A stretch of 64,000 bases of DNA. Source: Spirochaetales bacterium (GTDB lineage: Bacteria; Spirochaetota; Leptospiria; Leptospirales; Leptonemataceae). The position numbers and the translations under genes were made by a program. Below are positions 16,911 through 24,514 of the stretch, piece after piece. The stretch is from NCBI GenBank assembly GCA_015075425.1, contig JABTUL010000001.1, positions 930,001 to 994,000 of the forward strand. Direction: 5' to 3'. Below the pieces are notes generated by a model that did no database searches, had not been told where the DNA came from, and saw only the letters and a list, made by a program, of their open reading frames with translations. The stretch's first letter is position 1, and each line of letters opens with the position of its first letter.

Positions 16911-17939
16911 GTGCTGCGCTATCTTTTGTTCTTTGGACTCTTATTCAGCGGAATTCTGATTTTTTATCCACCGCATGAAAGGACTTTCGCCCCGTCCTTT
17001 CATACGGTGGAAGACTGGAAAGCGGGTACATTCGGGCAGACCTCGTTCAATGGTATTTACCATGCGCCCCACAAGCAGGCGTACTTCCGGGATGGAAGCA
17101 GTCTGACCACGGAGGAAGAGCTGGCCCTTCCTCTTTTTGGCCCCGGATATTTCACGTATTCTCTTGCCGGAAGGACAGTGGCCTTTCATGCCGCGTCCGG
17201 TGAGCTCTTCTGGAAGAGGGATTTGCGCGGCTACCCGCTCCCGCACCCTTCCGGTGGCATTACCCTCTGTCTGTCCAGTGACAACAACAAAGTGCAGGTT
17301 CTGGACTCTGACGGGATGGTGCAAAAAGAAGTGCAGGGAGTCATGGTGATGGACTACGCCTTTGCAGCCCGGGTGCCCCGGGCTGCAGTGGTGTTTTCGG
17401 ACGGTCGCTTGATTCTTGCTGAAACAGCGCAGGTTCTCGAGCATACGATTTCGCGCTCAGGATTCTTTTTCGCCAAAAGTGTGGCTGTGTCGACCGATGG
17501 GCAACGCGTTGCGGTCCATGCCCTGGACACGGATCAGGACCGGATCATTTTGCTCAGGCGTACGGCAGATGGTTTGAAAGAGCAGGGCCGAATTGTACTC
17601 GATGCGGTCTACCCGCATACAATCCAGATGGCTGTTGAACAAAACGGATTACTCCTCGGGCTGCCGGATCGAACCCTGTTTTATCTGGATGGTGCGCGAA
17701 AATTCGAGCGACCCATAAGCGGTGGCCTTTACCGGGCCGTCCTTTCGACGGGCAGCCTGTTTCTTTTCGCTGAAGGTGATGCGACCTTTGTTCTGGATGC
17801 TAAAGGATCCCTGCTTCTGGTTTACAGTCGGCGGGACGGTGGACCGGTTCAATTTACAGCAGGGAAGGATCTTTTTGCGGAAGAGACCCGTGAGGGGGTC
17901 GTATTTCGCTCTTCCTCTCTTTTTGGTAGATCGAAATAG
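16911..17939 (+). CDS. Membrane-anchored beta-propeller-like protein, unknown
   Basis: A 342-aa protein starting at GTG. An N-terminal helix (LLFFGLLFSGILIFYP) anchors or exports it. The remainder shows repeating beta units with PQQ/WD-like spacing (TVAFHAASGELFWKRDL, KVQVLDSDGMV, RLILAETAQVL, GLLLGLPDRTLFYLDG). I do not recognise a specific family. It follows the sigma factor gene by 5 nt. Its last 86 nt are antisense to the end of the response-regulator gene. Confidence 0.68.
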   Translation: MLRYLLFFGLLFSGILIFYPPHERTFAPSFHTVEDWKAGTFGQTSFNGIYHAPHKQAYFRDGSSLTTEEELALPLFGPGYFTYSLAGRTVAFHAASGELFWKRDLRGYPLPHPSGGITLCLSSDNNKVQVLDSDGMVQKEVQGVMVMDYAFAARVPRAAVVFSDGRLILAETAQVLEHTISRSGFFFAKSVAVSTDGQRVAVHALDTDQDRIILLRRTADGLKEQGRIVLDAVYPHTIQMAVEQNGLLLGLPDRTLFYLDGARKFERPISGGLYRAVLSTGSLFLFAEGDATFVLDAKGSLLLVYSRRDGGPVQFTAGKDLFAEETREGVVFRSSSLFGRSK

Positions 17940-18798
17940 CCCGTGCCCGGTAGGTTGAATGAAATCCCCACATGGCAATCACTTCCGTCCGTTCACCGGG
18001 CGCTATATTGAATACCAGGTGATCCACCTGCTCGCGGCTGATGTGCAGTCCGCGCCCCCGATGGTCGAACACACCAATGGGCAGACCGGTATCGGGATCG
18101 AGTTGCACTTGCCGCTCCAGACTGTAAAGGACATCTTCGCGCCGTAAATTTCCACGGAAATCTTCCGTCACGATAAAGACCTGACCATCATCCAGAGCAA
18201 ATCGTAAAAAAAAGGGATCCTGCGCTCCCGCTGCATTGGCCGTCAATTCATCGAGAATCTGCCGGCAGGAGCGCTTGGCCCCCTGTTTGCGCAGAACATG
18301 GTCAATATGATGGCAGGCCCGATCTTTTTGCGCACTATTTTCAATGAGTTCAGAGAACAGATATCCAGGTTGAAAGTCTTCGTAAAATCCCGTGGCTTCT
18401 TTCAGACCCGGTGCGTAGAGTTTCACCCCGAAGATTTCCGGGCCCAGCAGCTTGTCCACCATGACCCGGATGTGGCTCAGATTCAGAAAGGAAGTTTTAG
18501 GGATGATATTCCAGATCTTGCGAATGCGCGCATACTGGATGTAATCATTCACATTGTAAGCTGTCATCAGGATGTAAGAACTTTCGGGATGGTGGATGCG
18601 AATCTCTTCAATGAGTTCCAGCCCCCCGAGTTCTGGCATGCGAATATCCGTCAAAACCAGATCTGCTCCCTGTTCGCCCAGAATGCGCAGGGCTTCCCGT
18701 CCGTTGCTGGCTTCCAGAATGCGATAACTGCTGGACAGATATTCTTTGATGGCTACGCGAATGGAATCGATGTCATCAACGACCAGAACGGTTTTCAT
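17854..18798 (-). CDS. Response regulator with RsbW/SpoIIAB-like ATPase output domain
   Basis: A 314-aa regulator. Residues 1-120 are a complete receiver domain with acidic D8/D9, phospho-acceptor D51 in LTDIRMP, T79 and K101. There is no DNA-binding domain. Residues about 145-290 look like a GHKL ATPase of the HATPase_c_2 (anti-sigma kinase) type: N-box LDELTANA at 183-190 and an ATP-lid loop GVFDHRGRGL at 242-251 followed by HISREQVDHLVFN. Phosphorylation may therefore gate a partner-switching kinase; this is inference. Its ATG overlaps the kinase gene stop by 4 nt. The last 28 codons are antisense to the neighbouring gene. Confidence 0.82.
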   Translation of the reverse strand: MKTVLVVDDIDSIRVAIKEYLSSSYRILEASNGREALRILGEQGADLVLTDIRMPELGGLELIEEIRIHHPESSYILMTAYNVNDYIQYARIRKIWNIIPKTSFLNLSHIRVMVDKLLGPEIFGVKLYAPGLKEATGFYEDFQPGYLFSELIENSAQKDRACHHIDHVLRKQGAKRSCRQILDELTANAAGAQDPFFLRFALDDGQVFIVTEDFRGNLRREDVLYSLERQVQLDPDTGLPIGVFDHRGRGLHISREQVDHLVFNIAPGERTEVIAMWGFHSTYRARAISIYQKERKSEIRPPHGSLPQKDPSLL

Positions 18799-19856
18799 GT
18801 TTCAAGTGGCAAAAGGATACTGAACCGTGTCTTCCCGTCGCTGGAACTGGCCCGGATTTTACCCTTATGCTCATTGATTGTATTGTAGGCAATCGACAGG
18901 CCAAGTCCCTTGCCTCCCTGTCCCCTTGTGAAGAAGGGATCAAAAATGCGCTGAATGTATTCATCGGGGATGCCCCCGGCATCGTCCTCAATAATGATCT
19001 GCGCCCAGTGCCGGGAAGTGCGCGCTTCCACGCTGATGTAACCCGGCCGGTAATCCAGAGCCTGTATGGAATTTTTGAAAATATTTATGAATAAGCGCTC
19101 AATTTTCTGAGGATTGAGAAAAAGAAAAAGGTCGGCTTGAATTTGCAGACGAAAATCAACCTGGCGGGAAAGAACGGGGTACAGACGTTTCACATTCAGG
19201 ATGGCTTTCTGAATGACCTGTCCCAGATTGGTGCGCAGGCGTTTGACTTCTCCGGTTGCGGAGAACCCCAGAATGTCAGCAACCATGAGGGAGGCGCGGC
19301 TTAAATCCTTGCGCAACATTCCCAGGCGCGCGGCAATGCTTTCCGGGGACAGAGCGGGCAGACTGGCTTCCAGGGTTTGCAGGGTCAGATTCATTCCCGT
19401 CAAAGGATTGTTGAGCTCGTGAGCAATGCCACTGATCATGGTTCCCAGTGATGCCAGGTTTTCTTTGCGCAGATTGTCCTCTTCCAGTCTTTTTTTTTCT
19501 GTGATGTCGATGATCATTTCCACCATGGCCGGATCACCACCCTGGATATTGTACATGGTCAGATGCAGAACCTTCTCTTTTCCGCGGGTGACATGGACGG
19601 TACGTTCCGCTCTGTAGGAAGCATCGGATCGCCATTCTGCAAGTACCGGACAGTACGGGCAGATACTGCTGCGGCCGTAGAGAGTTTCGTAGCACAATTT
19701 TTCCCGCTTGATACTTTCCCAGTTCCCGCTCAACTCCGGGTCGTTGCCCAGAAAGGCGGCGGCGCTCTGATTCAGACGCAGGATCTGAAAATTGCGGCCA
19801 ATGCCTACGATGGGGTAAGGCAGGGTAGTGAGAATGATGTCCGCTGAGTCCGGCAC
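18795..19856 (-). CDS. PAS-domain sensor histidine kinase with C-x10-C-x2-C motif
   Basis: A 353-aa soluble kinase. Residues about 8-118 form a PAS domain carrying C55, C66 and C69 (LCYETLYGRSSICPYCP), a cysteine pattern seen in some PAS sensors and able to bind metal or sense redox. HisKA follows with H146 in ISGIAHELNNPL, then the HATPase with INIFKNSIQAL, DDAGGIP, FDPFFT and GKGLGLSIA. No membrane helix is seen, so the signal is probably cytoplasmic. It is coupled to the receiver-ATPase regulator by an ATGA overlap. A terminator separates it from the gene upstream. Confidence 0.92.
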   Translation of the reverse strand: MPDSADIILTTLPYPIVGIGRNFQILRLNQSAAAFLGNDPELSGNWESIKREKLCYETLYGRSSICPYCPVLAEWRSDASYRAERTVHVTRGKEKVLHLTMYNIQGGDPAMVEMIIDITEKKRLEEDNLRKENLASLGTMISGIAHELNNPLTGMNLTLQTLEASLPALSPESIAARLGMLRKDLSRASLMVADILGFSATGEVKRLRTNLGQVIQKAILNVKRLYPVLSRQVDFRLQIQADLFLFLNPQKIERLFINIFKNSIQALDYRPGYISVEARTSRHWAQIIIEDDAGGIPDEYIQRIFDPFFTRGQGGKGLGLSIAYNTINEHKGKIRASSSDGKTRFSILLPLET

Positions 19857-19892
19857 AGAACAGAAGGGAGTTGTGGCTTGTGCTCTGGCAAT

Positions 19893-19921
19893 AAAAAAGG
19901 CAGCCCGGAGCTGCCTTTTTT
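19893..19921 (-). terminator. Intrinsic terminator after the secreted-protein gene
   Basis: A perfect stem GGCAGC (19899-19904) with GCTGCC (19910-19915), loop CCGGA, flanked by six A on one side and six T on the other, so it can work in either direction. Here it ends transcription of the minus-strand gene at 19944-20855 before the sensor kinase gene. Confidence 0.88.
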
Positions 19922-19943
19922 AAGCTGGCGACTTAGCGCTTTT

Positions 19944-20855
19944 TTAATAGGAGAGAGAGCGATCCAGCCGGTCGAGCTGCGAACGGTTCACGTCATTTCC
20001 TTCCCGGGCCGCATAGTCATTTACCATGGTCATCAGTCGGTAGAAATGGTCCAGAACCTTGAAATAGAACTTCTGTTTGAATTGTGTACGGTGTGGATCG
20101 TTGGGTGTGTTAGACATAGTGCCTACCAGTACGATATCCGTAGGTTTCTGGTTGTAACGATGAAAGACCACGATGTCATCCATGTCTTCTGTTAGTGGAC
20201 TGGGATCGACAACGACTTCCACGTCTTTTACTCCGTCGCGCAGGTGGTCATTGACGATTCGGGTTATGGCCATTTCCAGATTGAATACAGGCTCATTGTC
20301 CGGGCCCGCCCCTGCTGGCTTGAAATACAAAGTGAGGCTTTTGCGGGTCGAGCCAACAGCCCGGCGCTCAAAACCGTCGTTCTGATAGATAAAATCAAAG
20401 TGAGTGATTTCAATGCCGTCCATGGGGGCAAATTGCAGGTTCTTGACGGGGACACCGACTCCATTGGCCAGCTTGACCCTTTCATCCAGCTCCTTGAGCA
20501 GCTCCTGTTCATTTCCCAGGCCGACGAGAGAAAGTTTATCGCTGTTAGAGACAAACCGGACATAGGTATTGCGCGGTGTGAATTTCACCGACCGGAAAGT
20601 ATGGGAGAATTTATTGGGCTCCTGGGTTTCCCGAAAAGCGTTGACCCGGTCCTGGCGGGTGAGTTCCACCAGGTGGCCGAATTTCCCCAGTCTCTCCATG
20701 ACCTCTTTGACATTCAATTCCTGACGTTTTTCCGTGGCTTGCAGCTCAGGATATTTTTCAGCCTCGGTTTTGCGGTTGATCCGTTTGCTTTGAGCAAGAA
20801 TACTCCCGCTCATTAATAGGGCACAGGCTAAAGCTGCAAGTTTCATCCGTTTCAT
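19944..20855 (-). CDS. Unrecognised secreted protein
   Basis: A 303-aa protein with a good signal peptide (KRMKLAALACALLMSGSILAQ) and a mature part rich in charged residues and beta-forming segments (NTYVRFVSNSDKLSLVG, ITHFDFIYQNDGFERRA, KDVEVVVDPSPLTEDMDDIVVF). I see no catalytic motif and do not recognise the family. It is monocistronic: a strong terminator lies 23 nt downstream and a terminator-like element lies upstream. It is probably periplasmic or outer-membrane associated. Confidence 0.7.
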   Translation of the reverse strand: MKRMKLAALACALLMSGSILAQSKRINRKTEAEKYPELQATEKRQELNVKEVMERLGKFGHLVELTRQDRVNAFRETQEPNKFSHTFRSVKFTPRNTYVRFVSNSDKLSLVGLGNEQELLKELDERVKLANGVGVPVKNLQFAPMDGIEITHFDFIYQNDGFERRAVGSTRKSLTLYFKPAGAGPDNEPVFNLEMAITRIVNDHLRDGVKDVEVVVDPSPLTEDMDDIVVFHRYNQKPTDIVLVGTMSNTPNDPHRTQFKQKFYFKVLDHFYRLMTMVNDYAAREGNDVNRSQLDRLDRSLSY

Positions 20856-20923
20856 CAGAGCTCCTCTCTTTATCTCTGTAGACTATTATTGGCATCAGCT
20901 TCCCTGAAATTTACGGGACGCGG

Positions 20924-20972
20924 CAAAAAAAAAGGCTTTTTTAACCCGCCTGGCCTTAAGGGGTGGCGGGTT
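20924..20972 (-). terminator. Probable terminator of the secG operon
   Basis: Reading the minus strand, a stem AACCCGCC / GGCGGGTT (20972-20965 with 20950-20943) encloses the secG stop codon. It is followed by a short AAAAAAGCCTTTTTT element and a run of nine T. The layout fits an intrinsic terminator, although two hairpins compete. Confidence 0.6.
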
Positions 20973-21297
20973 TTGCAGGAGTCTCTGCCGGTTTGTCGGT
21001 GGCTCCGGGCAGGGGCTCTTCAAGGCCCATTTCCTCCATCTCATCGATGGGGATGCGCGGCCCAAAGTCGGCAAAAGCGATGGCTGCCAGGATGGAGAGC
21101 GCAAAGAAAAGCCCGGCTCCCCACCAAGTCGCCCGGGTGACAATGTCCATGGTAGACGCACCAAAGGCCGATCCAGAGGAGCTTCCGCCCAGTATTCCGA
21201 GGCCGCCGCCCTTGCCCGCCTGAATGAGGACCAGAAAGATGAGTACGGCGCAGCAGACAAAGAAGAGTACAAGAAGACTGACCTGCAGGATTTGCAT
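20956..21297 (-). CDS. secG: Preprotein translocase subunit SecG
   Basis: A 113-aa homologue of the small SecYEG subunit. Two membrane helices flank the conserved glycine-rich loop: LLVLFFVCCAVLIFLVLIQ, then GKGGGLGILGGSSSGSAFGAS, then GAGLFFALSILAAIAF. The tail is extended and rich in Pro, Ala and Glu (KPAETPAKPATP). It is the last gene of a minus-strand run, 39 nt after the phosphoglycerate kinase homologue. In many bacteria secG follows gap-pgk-tpiA; here gap and tpiA are absent. Confidence 0.92.
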   Translation of the reverse strand: MQILQVSLLVLFFVCCAVLIFLVLIQAGKGGGLGILGGSSSGSAFGASTMDIVTRATWWGAGLFFALSILAAIAFADFGPRIPIDEMEEMGLEEPLPGATDKPAETPAKPATP

Positions 21298-21336
21298 AAG
21301 CCTGCATTTCTGAAGGCGATTTGAAGTAAAGTCGAA

Positions 21337-22506
21337 TTAAGACTCCAGCAGTGGCTGAAGGCTCTCCGGCACTTTCCCGCTGAGCAGTGCAAAGGGCAGA
21401 TCCGAATAGAAGCTTGCATGGCCCATCTGGTCAAGCATCCCTTCCTGGGCCAGGAACTGGCAGGTTTGCTCCCCGATGATGACCGTCCGTGCCTTAGTTT
21501 TTTTCAGAAATTTGCCCAGATTCCGGCTGGCTACCTGATAGGGCTCGAACTCGATCACACCGAGCGGTCCGTTCCAGTACACAGTGCTGCATTTTTTCAA
21601 AACCTTCTCGAATGCAGAGACCGTGCGATGGCCGCTATCCATGGCAAGAAAATGGTCGGGGATCCGCTCTACCGTCTTGCTTTTCCCCTGGCGCGAAAAT
21701 TGCTCCGCAACGACATGATCGAGCGGCAAAAGATAGGCCGTCTCATCCAGTTCGGCACGCTCCAGAATCTGAAATGCGGTCACCTCCTGGGTTTTATCGT
21801 AGCTGCTATTGCCAATGGGCAGGGCCCGTCCTTTCAGGAAGGTAGTCGCGATCCCACCACCGATGAGCAGATAATCCAGGGAAGGCATGATTTTACGGAG
21901 AAGCTCGATTTTGCGTGCCGGATTCTGTCCACCGAGGACCATGCCGACCGGTCGACGGGCCTGTTTAAATCCCCGCGTGTATTCATCGATTTCCTTCTGG
22001 AGTCGCAGGCCGGCCACGGCCGGTAGCAGCCCCCCCGTATGCTGGTTGCTGGCTGTACTGGCAAGGACCATCCCGGGAGCATCATGAATGAACAGATCCG
22101 CGAGACGGGCGAGCTCCCGGGCAAACTCCGCCTTACCCTTTTGCTCATCCGGAAAATGGGCAAGGTTTTCCAGAAGGAAAACCTTGCCGGGACCGGCGTT
22201 TTTGAAGCGAATCTTATTCGCGTCCGTAAAGGGGTCGAGGACTGGAATGATTTCTGAGGAAAGGTCTTTAAGAATACTGATTATTTCTGCCATCATCTCC
22301 TTTTGAGCAACTTCCTGATGGGATGGCTGAAAATGGGTACACAGCAGGACGCTGCCTCCGCGATCGAGAACCAGTTGTGCTGTGGGAATGACTCGCTTGA
22401 TTTGTTCGGGATCCAGCTTTTGTTTTTCGTGGCTCTGGCAGCTATCAAAAAGTAAGAGAGCTTTTTGACCGGATACATCAAGGCTTTCCAGCCGTTTCAA
22501 GTTCAT
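21337..22506 (-). CDS. Phosphoglycerate kinase homologue lacking catalytic residues (probable pseudoenzyme)
   Basis: A 389-aa protein colinear with PGK over its whole length. Fold landmarks remain: IPTAQLVLDRGGSVLL, FLLEN, LADLFIHDA, LPAVAGLRLQKEI, GGGIATTFLKG and VYWNGPLGVIE. The functional residues do not. RVDxNVP reads LFDSCQS (residues 19-25), SHLGRP reads THFQPS, ENVRF reads ENLAH, AHRAHAS reads LASTAS, GGAKVxDK reads GGQNPARK, and both glycine-rich nucleotide loops (GGGD, STGGGA) are gone. The 3-phosphoglycerate arginines and ATP contacts are thus missing. The frame is intact, so it is not a decayed pseudogene. The position beside secG is the classic pgk locus. Confidence 0.85.
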   Translation of the reverse strand: MNLKRLESLDVSGQKALLLFDSCQSHEKQKLDPEQIKRVIPTAQLVLDRGGSVLLCTHFQPSHQEVAQKEMMAEIISILKDLSSEIIPVLDPFTDANKIRFKNAGPGKVFLLENLAHFPDEQKGKAEFARELARLADLFIHDAPGMVLASTASNQHTGGLLPAVAGLRLQKEIDEYTRGFKQARRPVGMVLGGQNPARKIELLRKIMPSLDYLLIGGGIATTFLKGRALPIGNSSYDKTQEVTAFQILERAELDETAYLLPLDHVVAEQFSRQGKSKTVERIPDHFLAMDSGHRTVSAFEKVLKKCSTVYWNGPLGVIEFEPYQVASRNLGKFLKKTKARTVIIGEQTCQFLAQEGMLDQMGHASFYSDLPFALLSGKVPESLQPLLES

Positions 22507-22537
22507 TGTTTCCAGACTTCTTAAGTCAGGAAGGCCG

Positions 22538-23359
22538 TCAAGTTGAGCCAGAAAGCGCCTGCCAGTCGATCAGGTGATTGAGTGGTTTTGCGCTGCCGCC
22601 GCCAAGCCCCGGAGCCGATAGCATGGCTTTCTCCAGGTATTTACGGGCTTCCTTCACGGCTACCGGTAAAGACAGGCCATGTGCCAGGCCTGCCGTAATG
22701 GCGGCGGACAGAGTGCATCCTGTGCCGTGCGTATTCTGCCCTTTGATCCAGGGGGCCCGTATCTCTTCTTCACCGTCCTCGTGCAGGAGGATGTCCATGA
22801 CCCACTCCGGACTGATTGATTCGGGCAGATGGCCGCCTTTGATGAGAACAGCGGCTCCCGTGCTTTCCTGCAGCCTCCGGGCCGCTTCCTTCATGTCTTC
22901 CCGACTCTTTTGTGGCAGGCCGGTGAGTGCGGAAGCCTCGGGTAGATTGGGAGTGAGTAAAGAGGCCACCCGTGCCAGGTCCGCCATCGCCCGCATGGCT
23001 TCCGGTTTAAGCAGGGGCGCGCCGGTAGCGGCAACCATGACCGGATCCATGACAATCGGAATGTTCCGTGCCCGACAATCGGCAAGGAAGGGATGTATTT
23101 CGCGAATGATTTCTTCCGAAAAAAGCATGCCTGTTTTGATGGCTCGCACAGGAAAATCGGAAAGTACTGCTTCGAGTTGCGCGCGCACCATCGCCACGTC
23201 CGTTCCTGTGACCATGCTTACCGTTTGAGTATTCTGTGCCGTGAGCGCCGTGATTACGGTTGTGCCAAAGCACCCAAAAGCCCCGAAAGTTTTTAGATCC
23301 GCCTGGATGCCAGCTCCGCCGCCGCTATCCGATCCGGCAATGGTCAGGGTGACGGGCAT
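22538..23359 (-). CDS. thiD: Hydroxymethylpyrimidine/phosphomethylpyrimidine kinase
   Basis: A 273-aa ribokinase-fold enzyme phosphorylating HMP and HMP-P in thiamine synthesis. Signatures: the N-terminal [58 protein letters not shown] and the anion-hole loop [15 protein letters not shown]. The ATG at 23359 fits the family N-terminus; an in-frame GTG at 23392 would add 11 residues with no better ribosome site. It lies between the serine hydrolase and the PGK homologue with short gaps. Confidence 0.95.
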   Translation of the reverse strand: MPVTLTIAGSDSGGGAGIQADLKTFGAFGCFGTTVITALTAQNTQTVSMVTGTDVAMVRAQLEAVLSDFPVRAIKTGMLFSEEIIREIHPFLADCRARNIPIVMDPVMVAATGAPLLKPEAMRAMADLARVASLLTPNLPEASALTGLPQKSREDMKEAARRLQESTGAAVLIKGGHLPESISPEWVMDILLHEDGEEEIRAPWIKGQNTHGTGCTLSAAITAGLAHGLSLPVAVKEARKYLEKAMLSAPGLGGGSAKPLNHLIDWQALSGST

Positions 23360-23416
23360 TTGCGGTTGCACAGCGCCAATCGGCCCGCACACCCCGGGGG
23401 GACAAACGCAAAATTT

Positions 23417-24514
23417 TCAGGGCGAGAGTGCCTCCCCGGAAGTCAGCGAAAAAAAAGCCTGCCCCAGGGCGTAGAGCGCCGGCCAGCCCAGTTCTTCGTA
23501 TTCGTAGATGTCATCGTTCAGCGTTTCATTGGCATTTACATACAGACCGGCAGTGAGGTAAAATGCCTTTCCACTTGCGCGGTTTTTTATACGAGCGGAG
23601 TCGGATAGAAATCCATAGGCACGACCGGCTTTGCTTGAGACTTCAATGTGATCGGGCAGATTCCGGCAGGGATGGTTCCTGAAAAAATACCTGAATTCCG
23701 AATTGCATCGGATACGGCCTCGCCCGTGCCGAATCCGTGAGGGCGGAAGCCGCAGCGTGCTATGCAAAAACTTTCTTTCCTCGGGGCCCAGCTGAAAATG
23801 GACCGCTTCCCGGCTGTAGGCATCGATGAATAGTTCATGCAGGGTCTCCAGGGGCAGTTGATTCTCTGCGCTAAAATCCATGGGTTTTTCTATATAGCGG
23901 GTCCCATCGTAGTAAGCCCTGCCAATGCGGATGGGTTCTAAAGATTTAGGCGAAGGATAGCGCACTTCACCCAGGGCAAAAATCAATCGAGAACCACTGA
24001 AAATGCGGATGGCCGGAGACTTCCCCGCTTCTTCCCCGAAGGGTCGCGAGAGAACTACGGGCAATTTTTTTTCTTTCCATATTCGGGCTATGTTCCGCGC
24101 ACCCAGAAAATGGAAAAGGCAACTGTAGGACTGATTGTCGCTGACGACGAGCATCTTCTCAAGGAGTTCTCGCATGGTGGATCGACATTCGTTCTTGCCC
24201 TCGATTTGTAATAGGGAATCCAGAGTGAGGCGCGGGATGGTTCCCTTGCTCATTTTCTCAAGGAGCAAAAGTGCGAGCGGTAGTTTTACGAGACTTGCCG
24301 GGTAGAAATATTCTTCTCCCGAGCGAAAGCTAAGGACAGGATGGGCTGCCCCTTCCGGTGTATAGAACAGTTGAAAGCGATAGCGGGCCGGATCGTGCAG
24401 AATGGTTTGCACAGCCGTTGACGGGATGCGTTTCAAGAACTGCTCGAGCTCTGTGTTTGTGCTCGGTTGTGCCGGAATTGCGAGCGGTAAAAACCAGAGC
24501 AGCAGGTATTTCAC
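23417..24514 (-). CDS. Secreted class A beta-lactamase-like serine hydrolase
   Basis: A 365-aa exported protein (signal [12 protein letters not shown]). It has the serine-hydrolase motifs SxxK (S74-K77 in YPASLVKLP) and SDN (S125-N127 in VVSDNQ). The third motif is KAG (SSKAGRAYG) instead of KTG. The region between is longer than in true class A enzymes. The active-site pattern supports acylation chemistry on a cell-wall or peptide substrate; resistance cannot be inferred. Its ATG overlaps the upstream lipoprotein gene by 4 nt, so the two are probably made together. Confidence 0.85.
   Translation of the reverse strand: MKYLLLWFLPLAIPAQPSTNTELEQFLKRIPSTAVQTILHDPARYRFQLFYTPEGAAHPVLSFRSGEEYFYPASLVKLPLALLLLEKMSKGTIPRLTLDSLLQIEGKNECRSTMRELLEKMLVVSDNQSYSCLFHFLGARNIARIWKEKKLPVVLSRPFGEEAGKSPAIRIFSGSRLIFALGEVRYPSPKSLEPIRIGRAYYDGTRYIEKPMDFSAENQLPLETLHELFIDAYSREAVHFQLGPEERKFLHSTLRLPPSRIRHGRGRIRCNSEFRYFFRNHPCRNLPDHIEVSSKAGRAYGFLSDSARIKNRASGKAFYLTAGLYVNANETLNDDIYEYEELGWPALYALGQAFFSLTSGEALSP

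Noticed and set aside
21337-22506. Calling the PGK homologue an ordinary phosphoglycerate kinase
   Set aside because: Overall fold is PGK, but all substrate arginines and nucleotide loops are replaced, so the enzyme name and symbol were withheld.
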